Position numbers and translations under genes: made by a program
Shown: positions 9,677 to 17,432 of the stretch, in pieces
Position numbering within the stretch: position 1 is the first letter of the stretch
How the letters are laid out: the number at the start of each line of letters is the position of its first letter
Notes under the pieces: model-generated
Seen by the model: only the letters and a program-made list of their open reading frames with translations
The model's database searches: none
Told to the model about the DNA's origin: nothing
Source of the DNA: Clostridia bacterium
GTDB lineage: Bacteria; Bacillota_A; Clostridia; Christensenellales; Aristaeellaceae
NCBI GenBank assembly: GCA_017430945.1
Contig: JAFRMB010000127.1
Location: 1 to 21,091 of the forward strand
Reading direction: 5' to 3'
Length of the DNA: 21,091 bases

Positions 9677-12293
9677 GCCAATCGCCTCCAATGGATATAT
9701 CGGTCTTAAGTGGCACAGACATCGGGAACACGCCCTCCATACAGCGCCTGAGCAGCGCTCGCACGCGATCTGCCTCGGCTTCGGGCGCTTCGACGATCAG
9801 CTCGTCGTGCACCTGCATGATGAGCCGCGCCTCCAGCCCCTCCTCGCGCAGCGCCCGATCCACGGCGATCATCGCCAGCTTGATGATGTCCGCCGCAGTG
9901 CCCTGGATGGGGCTGTTCATCGCACAGCGCTCACCGAAAGCCCGAAGATTGAAGTTCGGGCTCTGCAGCTCCGGAAGATAGCGCCTGCGGCCCATCAGCG
10001 TCGTCACATAGCCCTGCGCATGGCCCTGACGCACCGCGCCGTCCATGTACGCCTTGACGCCGGGATAGCGCCGGAAGTAGCGGTCGATGAAGTCCCTGGC
10101 CTCGGCGCGCGAAACGCCGATGTTCTTCGCCAGTGTGAATTCGGATATGCCGTACACGATGCCGAAGTTCACCGCCTTGGATGCCGATCGCATCTGTCCG
10201 GTCACCGCTTCGAGCGGCACGCCGTAGACCTCCGCCGCCGTTCGGGCGTGGATGTCCTGATCTTCGTTGAACGCTTGGATCATCGTGGGGTCATTCGAAA
10301 TGTGCGCCAGCACGCGCAGCTCGATCTGACTGTAGTCGGCGTCCACCAGCACCCAGCCCGGCCTGGCGACGAACGCGCCGCGAATGGCCTTGCCCAGCGC
10401 CGTGCGCACGGGGATGTTCTGAAGGTTCGGTTCGTATGAGCTGATGCGCCCCGTGGCGGTACCCACCTGATCGAAGCGGGTATGGATCCGCCCGCCGGCG
10501 TCCCTCATGGGGATGAGGGCGTCGATGTAAGTCGATTGAAGCTTCTGATACCTGCGGTACTCCAGGAGCTTCGCGCAGATCGGATGATCGTCCGACAGCT
10601 GCTCCAGCACCTCGGCGTTGGTGGATACCTTCTTCTTCGGAGAGGGGATGCCCAGGCGGTCGAACAGCAGTTCACCCAGCTGCTTGGGGGAGTTCAGATT
10701 CACATATACGGGGCGCGCATCCTCCACCGGACGCCCTTGCCTCTGCGCCTCCATGCGGCCCGCCATCAGCGCGATCTCCTCGACCAGCGCCGCGATGTGG
10801 GCCTTGAACTCGCGCCCAAGATCGCGCAGCACGTCGGCGTCCACCAGCATGCCCTGCCGCTCCATGCCCCTGAGCACGCGCGCCAGCGGCAGCTCGATCT
10901 CGCTGTAGATGCGCGTCACGCCCGTCTCTTCCATCCGCTCCGTCAGCAGCGCGGCCAGACGGCGCACCGCCGTGGCGGGATGCTCGTTGAAGCCGTCGAT
11001 CCCCTCCTGCCCGCACAGCGACTCCGCGTCGAAACCGGGCCGCTGCGGATTGACGGCATATGCCGCCAGCATGACATCGGTGACCTCGCCCCGTATGCGG
11101 TCGATGTCCACGGGGATCGCCTTCAGATCGTGCAGATACTTGGGGCAATCCGCCGCCATGAGCGGCAGAGCCGCGTCCCACGCCGCTTCATCCGTCACGC
11201 CTGCGGACAGCAGATCGCCGCCCAGCGGCAGAGCAAGCCGCGCGGCATCGGTCGCCACGGTCAAAGACGATCCCAAATGGATCGCCGCCCACTTCGCGTC
11301 CGCTGCCAAAGCCTCGACGCGGGCGGCGAGCGCGCCGGAGTCAGCGAACACCTCGATCGCCGGCAGCGCCTCCGCCGGCGCCTCCGCCGCCTGCGCCGGC
11401 ATGGCCGCGTCCGCGGCGAGACAGTTTTTCGCCACCTCGATGAGCCGGCGCGCGGACGCGTTCATGCCGAGGCTGCGAAGCCTGGGCAGCGCCTGCGGTA
11501 TCCCGTCCAGCCGCCAGGCCTCGGGCTCGACCGCGATGGGCACGTCTCGCTCGATCTTCGCCAGACGCCGGCTCAGCTCCGCAGACGCGCGGCCGTCCAT
11601 CAGGCGCTCGCGAAGCTTGCCCTTCTGTTCTGCCTCCGCGCGGTCGAGCACCTCCGACAGGCTGCCGTACTGCTGGATGAGCTTGAGCGCCGTCTTCTCA
11701 CCGATGCCCGGCACGCCCGGGATGTTGTCCGATGCGTCGCCCATCAGCGCCTTCACGTCGATCATCTGCTCCGGCGCGATGCCGTAGGTCTCCCGGATGT
11801 ACGCCGGCGTCACCCGGATCGTGTCGGTGATGCCCTTCCGGGTGTACAGTATCGCGGTGTTCGGTCCGGACAGCTGGAACGAATCCCTGTCGCCGGTGAC
11901 CAGCAGCGCCTGATCACCGGTCTGCTCGCAACGCATGGAGATCGTCCCCAGGATGTCGTCCGCCTCATAGCCCTGCCGTTCGATGATGGCGATGCCCATC
12001 TGCCCGATCAGTTCGCGAATGATCGGATCCTGCGCCCGCAGGTCGTCCGGCATGGGCTTGCGCGTGGCCTTGTAGCCGTCGTACATTTCGTGCCGGAAGG
12101 TCGGCGCGTGCATATCGAAAGCCACGGCCAGCGCGTCCGGCCGCTCGTCCTCGATCACCTTCAGCAGCATCATCACGAACCCATGGACGGCGTTCGTCGG
12201 CGTGCCGTCCGGCGCGGACATCGGCGTCTGCAGCGCGTGGTACGCGCGGTACATCAGGCTGTAGCCATCCAGCACTACGATCTTTCTGGCCAT
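9663..12293 (-). CDS. polA: DNA polymerase I
   Basis: Repair and Okazaki-fragment-processing polymerase, 876 residues. The N-terminal 5' nuclease domain shows VVLDGYSLMYRAYHAL (residues 6-21), TGDRD (133-137) and the helix-hairpin-helix MGDASDNIPGVPGIGEK (184-200). The middle 3'-5' exonuclease-like domain lacks the acidic catalytic residues (the first motif reads AAIHLG where DxE is expected), so proofreading is probably absent, as in Bacillus-type Pol I. The polymerase domain has motif A (VDADYSQIELR), motif B (RSASKAVNFGIVYG) and motif C (VHDE, ending at residue 831). The frame extends to 12386 but ATG 12293 follows AAGGAG with 8-nt spacing and starts the conserved MARKIVVLDG, so it is preferred. 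First gene of a four-gene overlapping unit. Confidence 0.98.
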   Translation of the reverse strand: MARKIVVLDGYSLMYRAYHALQTPMSAPDGTPTNAVHGFVMMLLKVIEDERPDALAVAFDMHAPTFRHEMYDGYKATRKPMPDDLRAQDPIIRELIGQMGIAIIERQGYEADDILGTISMRCEQTGDQALLVTGDRDSFQLSGPNTAILYTRKGITDTIRVTPAYIRETYGIAPEQMIDVKALMGDASDNIPGVPGIGEKTALKLIQQYGSLSEVLDRAEAEQKGKLRERLMDGRASAELSRRLAKIERDVPIAVEPEAWRLDGIPQALPRLRSLGMNASARRLIEVAKNCLAADAAMPAQAAEAPAEALPAIEVFADSGALAARVEALAADAKWAAIHLGSSLTVATDAARLALPLGGDLLSAGVTDEAAWDAALPLMAADCPKYLHDLKAIPVDIDRIRGEVTDVMLAAYAVNPQRPGFDAESLCGQEGIDGFNEHPATAVRRLAALLTERMEETGVTRIYSEIELPLARVLRGMERQGMLVDADVLRDLGREFKAHIAALVEEIALMAGRMEAQRQGRPVEDARPVYVNLNSPKQLGELLFDRLGIPSPKKKVSTNAEVLEQLSDDHPICAKLLEYRRYQKLQSTYIDALIPMRDAGGRIHTRFDQVGTATGRISSYEPNLQNIPVRTALGKAIRGAFVARPGWVLVDADYSQIELRVLAHISNDPTMIQAFNEDQDIHARTAAEVYGVPLEAVTGQMRSASKAVNFGIVYGISEFTLAKNIGVSRAEARDFIDRYFRRYPGVKAYMDGAVRQGHAQGYVTTLMGRRRYLPELQSPNFNLRAFGERCAMNSPIQGTAADIIKLAMIAVDRALREEGLEARLIMQVHDELIVEAPEAEADRVRALLRRCMEGVFPMSVPLKTDISIGGDWRACK

Positions 12294-12365
12294 GCACACC
12301 GCTCCTTCCGCCCGCCGCCACAGCCGTTCAGGGCACGGGCGCGAGCGCGATAATTTCTCTATGGT

Positions 12366-12394
12366 ATTATAGCATATCTCGGGCAAAAATACAA
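12366..12394 (-). promoter_or_regulatory. Sigma-A promoter for polA operon
   Basis: On the minus strand: TTGTAT (12394-12389), 17-nt spacer, TATAAT (12371-12366) with an upstream TG (extended -10). The predicted start is near 12359, giving a leader of about 65 nt. A 7-bp inverted repeat (12416-12422/12429-12435) lies just upstream of the -35; its role is unknown. Confidence 0.72.
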
Positions 12395-12707
12395 ATACGG
12401 CGTGACAGCTTCTGCCGCGCGACGTACCTCGCGCGACAGACCGCCACGCCTTTCAAGCCCGCCGGTCGTCAAAAGCCGCCCGCGTCCCTTGCAGACGGCG
12501 CAGCCGGGGCATCCCGCATCCGCTCCACAGCAAAGCGGGCCCGGCCCGATCTGGCGTCCCATACAAAGACCGGTCTGGAAGTGACCGGATGCGGAGCCGA
12601 TCCATCGTTTTGCCCGAGCGGAGCTGCAAAGCATCGTCGACCGCAGCGAGGCGGCGGCAGCCCGGAAAGGATGCGCGCAGGTGCTTGCATACGGATCGGG
12701 ATCCGTA
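12395..12707. other. Intergenic stretch without a supported gene
   Basis: About 310 nt between the VanY-like gene end and the polA promoter. Short open frames exist on both strands but have no convincing ribosome-binding site, domain or conserved-looking start, and the longest minus-strand frame (12634-12359) would end inside the polA leader. Two small inverted repeats occur: CGCGCGA/TCGCGCG (12416-12435) and ATACGGAT/ATCCGTAT (12689-12708, at the VanY-like stop). Neither is followed by a U-tract. Confidence 0.6.
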
Positions 12708-13367
12708 TCAGCTGTTGCGCTGCACGAACGTCTCCAGGGTCATGCCCGTGGCGTGGATGCGCTTGGCCGCCTCTACGCCCACATAGCGATAGTGCCACGG
12801 CTCGTAGCTTATGCCGGTCTCATCCGCTTTGTTGGCCGGATAGCGCTGTATGAAGCCGTACTCGTGCGCGTGCTGACTCAGCCACGCGTACTGCGGCGTG
12901 CTCTCGAAGCCGTTGCTGGTCTCGGTGGTGACATCGAAGGCCAGTCCCGTCTGGTGCTCGCTGGCGCCGGGCTTCTGCGCCTTGCCGGGCTCCGACTGGG
13001 CGTAGACCTCGCCCTGCCGCTCGTAGCTCCGATAGCCGGATGTGATGATGAATCCGTTGACATTCTCCTCTTCGGCAGCATGGAACATCCGCTCCGCGGC
13101 CTCGTAGGTCTCCCGGGTCAGGTAGATGTCGCTGGACGCCAGCCGGAAGGAGTGCCGGTTCTGATACAGGTTCACCAGCCCCTCGGGCACATAATCCGCC
13201 GCCAAACGATGGGTGTCGTTCACCAGCAGCACCTCTCCCCGGTAGCGGGTGGATTCCACGCCGAAATGCCAGCCGAGGCCAAAGCCCAGGCCGATCAGCA
13301 GCAGCGCCGCGATCACCGTCAGCATGCCGTTCCTGTTCGCTCCGCCGGACTTTTTCTTCTTTTTCAT
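12708..13367 (-). CDS. VanY-like D-alanyl-D-alanine carboxypeptidase (peptidase M15B)
   Basis: Zinc peptidase expected to trim the terminal D-Ala from peptidoglycan stem peptides on the outer side of the membrane. The 219-residue protein has a basic start (MKKKKK), one transmembrane anchor at about 15-34, and an M15B domain. Key motifs are SGYRSYERQ (110-118), SEHQTGLAFD with zinc ligands H138 and D145, and EPWHYRYVG with catalytic E189 and zinc ligand H192. All catalytic residues are intact. ATG 13367 follows GGAAGG. The gene has its own promoter and faces away from purA. Housekeeping wall remodelling is likelier than vancomycin resistance, since no vanA/vanH/vanX-type genes are nearby. Confidence 0.93.
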   Translation of the reverse strand: MKKKKKSGGANRNGMLTVIAALLLIGLGFGLGWHFGVESTRYRGEVLLVNDTHRLAADYVPEGLVNLYQNRHSFRLASSDIYLTRETYEAAERMFHAAEEENVNGFIITSGYRSYERQGEVYAQSEPGKAQKPGASEHQTGLAFDVTTETSNGFESTPQYAWLSQHAHEYGFIQRYPANKADETGISYEPWHYRYVGVEAAKRIHATGMTLETFVQRNS

Positions 13368-13432
13368 GTGATGCCTTCCTTCCCCCCACGCACGGGACGT
13401 TCGGTCCGTCTGCGCTCCCGGTCCTGTCGTCC

Positions 13433-13461
13433 ATTATATCCGCAACCGCAGGATCGCGCAA
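13433..13461 (-). promoter_or_regulatory. Promoter for the VanY-like carboxypeptidase
   Basis: On the minus strand: TTGCGC (13461-13456), 17-nt spacer, TATAAT (13438-13433). The predicted start is near 13426, about 60 nt before the gene's ATG. It is divergent from the purA promoter, with about 64 nt between the two -35 elements. Confidence 0.65.
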
Positions 13462-13525
13462 CCATTGATTTTTCATAGCTCGCCGGCTTTCCGCGTTATT
13501 ATTTTGCGCATTTACCTTCACGTAG

Positions 13526-13554
13526 TGGAAAAGCGCCTGTTTTCCTGTTATAAT
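13526..13554 (+). promoter_or_regulatory. Promoter for purA-purB and probably the genes behind
   Basis: TGGAAA (13526-13531, four of six matches to the -35 consensus), 17-nt spacer, TATAAT (13549-13554) with TG at 13546-13547 (extended -10). The start is expected near 13561, leaving a leader of about 80 nt that contains a 6-bp hairpin CGGCTC/GAGCCG (13574-13588). I see no purine riboswitch core in this leader. Confidence 0.65.
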
Positions 13555-13639
13555 GTGCTTGTCTGGCGCAGACCGGCTCGACGAGCCGCGCATCTTTGAT
13601 CGCATGCGCAATGATCTTTCGATTTTGAGGTGAATTGAT

Positions 13640-14917
13640 ATGTCCAATACCGCGATCGTCGGCATCAACTGGGGCGACGAGGGCAAGGGCCGCATGGTCG
13701 ACTACTTTGCCGGCCAGTTCGACGTGATCGTCCGATACCAGGGCGGCAACAACGCAGGCCATACGGTCATCAACGAATACGGCAAGTTCGCGCTCAATCT
13801 GATGCCCTCGGGCATCTTCCACCGGGAAGCCGTCAACCTGCTCGGCGCCGGCGTGGTCATCGACCTGAAGCACATCAACGGGGAGATGGCGCGCATCCGC
13901 GAAAAAGGCGTATCCGTCACACCGGACAACCTGAAGATCTCCGACCGCGCCATCATGGTGCTGCCGATCCACCCCGATCAGGACAAGTGGGAGGAGCAGC
14001 GCCTCGGCAAGGAACACTTCGGATCCACGCTGCGCGGCATCAGCCCCATCTACGGCGACAAGTACATGAAAAAGGCCATCCAGATGGGCGACCTTATGCA
14101 CCCGAAGACGCTGGAGAAGCACCTGAAGCGGCTGATCGACTGGAAGAACGACACCATCGTCGAAGGCTATGGCCAGCCGAAGATCGATTATGAAGAGACG
14201 CTCAAGTGGATACACACCTGGGGCGACCCGCTGATCCCCTATCTGTGCGATGCCGGCGAGCTGCTCGAGGGCGCGGTATCGGCGGGAAAGAGCATCATGT
14301 TCGAAGCCCAGCTCGGCGCGCTGCGCGACATCCAGTACGGCATCTATCCCTTCACGTCCTCCTCCTCCCCGCTGGCTGCCGAAGCGCCCGTGGGCTGCGG
14401 CCTGCCTTCGCTGAAGGTCGACGAGGTCATCGGCGTCACCAAGGCATACTCCACCTGCGTCGGCGAAGGCCCCTTTGTCGGCGAGCTGGACGGCGATGCA
14501 GCCCATGACCTGCGCGAGGCCGGCGCGGAATACGGCGCGGCCACCGGCCGGCCGCGGCGCGTTGCCTGGATGGACATCCCCGCGACCCGCTACGGCACGC
14601 GCCTGCAGGGCGCGACCGCGCTGGCGCTGACGAAGATGGATGTGCTCAGCTATCTCGATGAGATCCCGGTGTGCGTGGCCTATCGCCTGGACGGCCGGGT
14701 CATCGACCGATTCCCCTACACCCCTGACCTGTATGACTGTGAGCCCGTCTATGAAACGCTGCCCGGGTGGCACTGCGACATCACACAGGCGCGCCGCTGG
14801 GAGGATCTTCCTCAGGCGGCCCGCGATTACGTGGAATTCATCGAGCAGCGCGTCGGCTGCCCGATCAGGTACGTATCCGTCGGCGCCGAGCGCGAGGCGC
14901 TGATCATCCGCGACTGA
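13640..14917 (+). CDS. purA: Adenylosuccinate synthetase (divergent clostridial-type PurA)
   Basis: GTP-dependent ligation of aspartate to IMP, the first committed step to AMP. The protein is 425 residues, the usual length. Landmarks match: WGDEGKG at 11-17 with catalytic D13, GGNNAGHTV with catalytic H41, ATGRPRR at 301-307, and TKMD at 331-334 for guanine binding. Several other loops depart from the common sequence: STLRGISPIYGDKY (129-142) instead of TTGKGIGPAYxDK, FEAQLGALRDIQYG (221-234) instead of EGAQGTLLDIDHG, SSSSP instead of TSSNT, and STCVGEGPF instead of TTRVGxGPFP. From memory, similar variants occur in other gut Clostridia. ATG follows GAGGTGA with 6-nt spacing. purB follows 15 nt later, which supports the function. 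Confidence 0.93.
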   Translation: MSNTAIVGINWGDEGKGRMVDYFAGQFDVIVRYQGGNNAGHTVINEYGKFALNLMPSGIFHREAVNLLGAGVVIDLKHINGEMARIREKGVSVTPDNLKISDRAIMVLPIHPDQDKWEEQRLGKEHFGSTLRGISPIYGDKYMKKAIQMGDLMHPKTLEKHLKRLIDWKNDTIVEGYGQPKIDYEETLKWIHTWGDPLIPYLCDAGELLEGAVSAGKSIMFEAQLGALRDIQYGIYPFTSSSSPLAAEAPVGCGLPSLKVDEVIGVTKAYSTCVGEGPFVGELDGDAAHDLREAGAEYGAATGRPRRVAWMDIPATRYGTRLQGATALALTKMDVLSYLDEIPVCVAYRLDGRVIDRFPYTPDLYDCEPVYETLPGWHCDITQARRWEDLPQAARDYVEFIEQRVGCPIRYVSVGAEREALIIRD

Positions 14918-14932
14918 GCCGGAGGTCCGATC

Positions 14933-16357
14933 ATGAAAGATACCTATGAAACGCCCCTGAACAGCCGCTACGCGAGCAGGGAGATGCAGTACATTTTCTC
15001 GCCCGACCGCAAGTTCACCACCTGGCGGAAGCTCTGGGTGGCGCTGGCCGAGAGCGAGATGGAGCTCGGCCTGCCCGTGACCCAGGCCCAGGTGGACGAG
15101 CTGAAGGCCCACATCGACGACATCGACTATGAGAACGCCCGCCGCCATGAGCAGCGCGTGCGTCACGACGTCATGGCCCATGTGCACGCCTACGGCGACG
15201 TCTGTCCCGGCGCGCGCGGCATCATCCACCTCGGTGCGACCAGCTGCTACGTCACCGACAACGCTGACATCCTGATGCTTCGCGACGCGCTGATCCTGGT
15301 CCGGCAAAAGCTGGTCGAGGTGCTGCGCAGGCTGCGCCGCTTCGCATGGGACAACAAAGGCCTCCCCTGCCTGGGCTACACGCACCTTCAGCCGGCACAG
15401 CTGACCACCGTCGGCAAGCGCGCGACGCTGTGGATGCAGGACCTGACCATGGATCTCGAAGAGATCACCTTCGCGCTGGGCTCGCTGAAGCTGCTGGGCA
15501 ATCGCGGCGCGACGGGCACACAGGTCAGCTTCATGGAGCTGTTCGACGGCGACGGCGACAAGGTGGACGAGCTCGAGCGCCGCATCGCCGAAAAGATGGG
15601 CATGACCGCGGTGTTCGACGTCTCCGGCCAGACCTATCCCCGCAAGCTGGATACCCGGGTGTTGGACGCGCTGGCCGGCATCGCCCAGTCCGCCTACAAA
15701 TTCGCCCAGGATCTCCGGCTCCTGCAGTCCTTCCGCGAGGTGGAGGAACCCTTCGAAAAGGACCAGATCGGCTCTTCGGCCATGGCGTACAAGCGCAATC
15801 CGATGCGATCCGAGCGCATCTGCGCGCTGTCGCGCCACGTGATGGCGCTGTGCCAGGACGCCGCCATGACCGCGGCCACCCAGTGGTTCGAGCGCACGCT
15901 GGACGACTCCGCGAACCGCCGGCTGTCGCTGCCTGAGGCCTTCCTGGCCACCGATGCGGTGCTCGAGCTGTACGCCAACATCGCCGGCGGCATGGTGGTC
16001 TACCAGAAGATGATCGAAAAGCGCGTGATGGAGAACCTGCCCTTCATGGCCACCGAGGACATCATCATGGCATCCGTCAAGCTGGGCGCCGACCGCCAGG
16101 AGATCCACGAGCGCGTACGCGTGCATTCCCAGGCCGCTGCCACCCGCATGAAGGCCGAGGGACTGGAGAGCGACCTGCTGGAGCGCATCGCCTCGGACCC
16201 CGCTTTCCCCATGAGCCGCGAGCACCTCACGGCGCTTTTGACCCCGGGGAAATACACCGGCCGCGCCGAAGCACAGACCGAGCGCTTCATCACCGGCGTC
16301 GTCGATCCCATTCTGGCGCAGTACAGCGCCCTGGATATGGGGAGCATCCACCTGTAA
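14933..16357 (+). CDS. purB: Adenylosuccinate lyase
   Basis: Removes fumarate from adenylosuccinate (giving AMP) and from SAICAR in purine synthesis. The protein is 474 residues, closer in length and motif wording to the longer animal-like lyases than to the roughly 430-residue Bacillus form. The fumarase-superfamily signature SSAMAYKRNP is at 281-290 (catalytic serine in the mobile loop). A conserved HDVMAHVH is at 78-85, GATSCYVTDNAD at 101-112 and GYTHLQPAQ at 148-156 with the catalytic histidine at 151. ATG follows GGAGG, 15 nt behind purA, so the two are co-transcribed. The pair converts IMP to AMP. Confidence 0.97.
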   Translation: MKDTYETPLNSRYASREMQYIFSPDRKFTTWRKLWVALAESEMELGLPVTQAQVDELKAHIDDIDYENARRHEQRVRHDVMAHVHAYGDVCPGARGIIHLGATSCYVTDNADILMLRDALILVRQKLVEVLRRLRRFAWDNKGLPCLGYTHLQPAQLTTVGKRATLWMQDLTMDLEEITFALGSLKLLGNRGATGTQVSFMELFDGDGDKVDELERRIAEKMGMTAVFDVSGQTYPRKLDTRVLDALAGIAQSAYKFAQDLRLLQSFREVEEPFEKDQIGSSAMAYKRNPMRSERICALSRHVMALCQDAAMTAATQWFERTLDDSANRRLSLPEAFLATDAVLELYANIAGGMVVYQKMIEKRVMENLPFMATEDIIMASVKLGADRQEIHERVRVHSQAAATRMKAEGLESDLLERIASDPAFPMSREHLTALLTPGKYTGRAEAQTERFITGVVDPILAQYSALDMGSIHL

Positions 16358-16386
16358 ATCGAATATCGCGGCACAGCCGCGCGATC

Positions 16387-16413
16387 GCGACACGGTCCAG
16401 GCGGCCGTGTCGC
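16387..16413 (+). other. Hairpin between purB and the ROK kinase
   Basis: GCGACACGG (16387-16395) pairs with CCGTGTCGC (16405-16413), a 9-bp stem with a 9-nt loop. No U-tract follows, so it is unlikely to be a full terminator. It may be an mRNA processing or stability element that separates purAB expression from the downstream genes. Confidence 0.45.
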
Positions 16414-16433
16414 AGTCAAATGGGAGGGATACC

Positions 16434-17387
16434 ATGAAGGAATATGCGATCGGCATCGATGTCGGCGGAACGCGCACCCAGTTCGCGCTGTTCGATCACG
16501 ACATGCGAATCATATCGGAAAAACAGTTCCTGACCGATAAGGAGATGACGGCAGACGAGCTCATGGACTTCCTGGCCAACCGCGCCCGCGCGCTGGTCGC
16601 GGCTTCGGGCATCGACATGGCGGACATACGCGGCGTCGGCGCTGCCTTCCCGTCCTTTATCGATTATGAGACCGGCATCGCCGTCGAGACCAGCAACATC
16701 ATGTGTCTGAACGAACAGCCCGTTCGCGACATGCTCGCCCAGCGGCTCGGGATCCCCGTGTTCGTGGACAACGACAGCAACCTCTCTGCGCTGGCAGAGC
16801 ATCAGCTGGGCGCCGGCCGCGGCTTCGACAACCTGATCTACGCAGAGATCTCCACGGGCATCGGCGGCGGCCTCATACTGAACGGCCAGCTGTTCCGCGG
16901 GATGCACGGCATGGCCGGAGAGATCGGACATATCCTGATCTCCGACTCCACCGGCTACCCCTGCGGCTGCGGCGTGGTCGGCTGCGTGCAATCCATCTCC
17001 TCCGGCCTGTACATGGCGCGCTATGCCATGGACCGCATCAAGGAAGGTGAGGAGAGCCGCATCCTGGACTATGCCGGCACCATCTCCAACATCGACACCA
17101 TCGCCGTCGGCCGGGCCCTGAGCGTCAACGACCCGCTGGCGCTCGAGGTCGTCAACCGGGGCGCGGAGTACCTCGGCCGCATGTTCCACAACCTGAATCA
17201 GATCTTCGACATCAACGTATTCATCTACGGCGGCGGCGTGACCAACCTGGGTCATCGCTTCATCGACCGCATGATCGCCGCCTATCGGCATCATTCTCTG
17301 ATGGACCAGAAGTATCCGGCCAGGTTCATCCCCAGCGCGCTCGGCGGCCGTTCCAGCCTCATCGGCGCTGCGCTGATGGTGAAATGA
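16434..17387 (+). CDS. ROK-family sugar kinase
   Basis: Cytoplasmic ROK-fold kinase, probably phosphorylating glucose or another hexose with ATP. At 317 residues it is a kinase-length ROK without the N-terminal DNA-binding domain of ROK repressors. It has the phosphate loop DVGGTRT (9-15), the catalytic Asp region DNDSN (112-116), and the zinc site made by H166 (EIGH), C177, C179 and C184. In the family signature the residue after GCV is usually Glu but is Gln186 here. An in-frame GTG at 16407 lies inside a hairpin; GGGAGG at 16422-16427 places the start at ATG 16434 (6-nt spacing). It lies 76 nt after purB and 45 nt before the aldo/keto reductase. Exact sugar specificity is not predictable. 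Confidence 0.9.
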   Translation: MKEYAIGIDVGGTRTQFALFDHDMRIISEKQFLTDKEMTADELMDFLANRARALVAASGIDMADIRGVGAAFPSFIDYETGIAVETSNIMCLNEQPVRDMLAQRLGIPVFVDNDSNLSALAEHQLGAGRGFDNLIYAEISTGIGGGLILNGQLFRGMHGMAGEIGHILISDSTGYPCGCGVVGCVQSISSGLYMARYAMDRIKEGEESRILDYAGTISNIDTIAVGRALSVNDPLALEVVNRGAEYLGRMFHNLNQIFDINVFIYGGGVTNLGHRFIDRMIAAYRHHSLMDQKYPARFIPSALGGRSSLIGAALMVK

Positions 17388-17432
17388 CGCGATCCCGGAT
17401 CCCGTCCGATGCTTCACGAAAGGAGCCATGCT

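Noticed and set aside
10482..12353. A 623-codon plus-strand frame opposite polA
   Set aside because: Arg/His-rich antisense shadow of the polA coding frame; no domain.
12359..12634. A 91-residue cysteine-rich minus-strand frame upstream of polA
   Set aside because: It spans the polA promoter and ends at its expected transcription start, has no good ribosome-binding site, and shows no zinc-ribbon-like ordered pattern beyond scattered cysteines.
12708..13367. Vancomycin resistance gene cluster
   Set aside because: The protein is VanY-like, but no ligase, dehydrogenase, dipeptidase or VanRS-like regulator is nearby; such carboxypeptidases are common housekeeping wall enzymes.
13555..13639. Possible purine riboswitch in the purA leader
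   Set aside because: The leader is only about 80 nt with one 6-bp hairpin; neither the three-way junction nor the conserved loop bases of a purine riboswitch are visible.
16387..16413. Terminator between purB and the ROK kinase
   Set aside because: The 9-bp stem is real but no T-run follows, so I list it only as a hairpin.
13499..16477. A 992-codon open frame on the minus strand opposite purA and purB
   Set aside because: Antisense shadow of two well-supported purine genes, with the same low-complexity composition and no recognisable motif.
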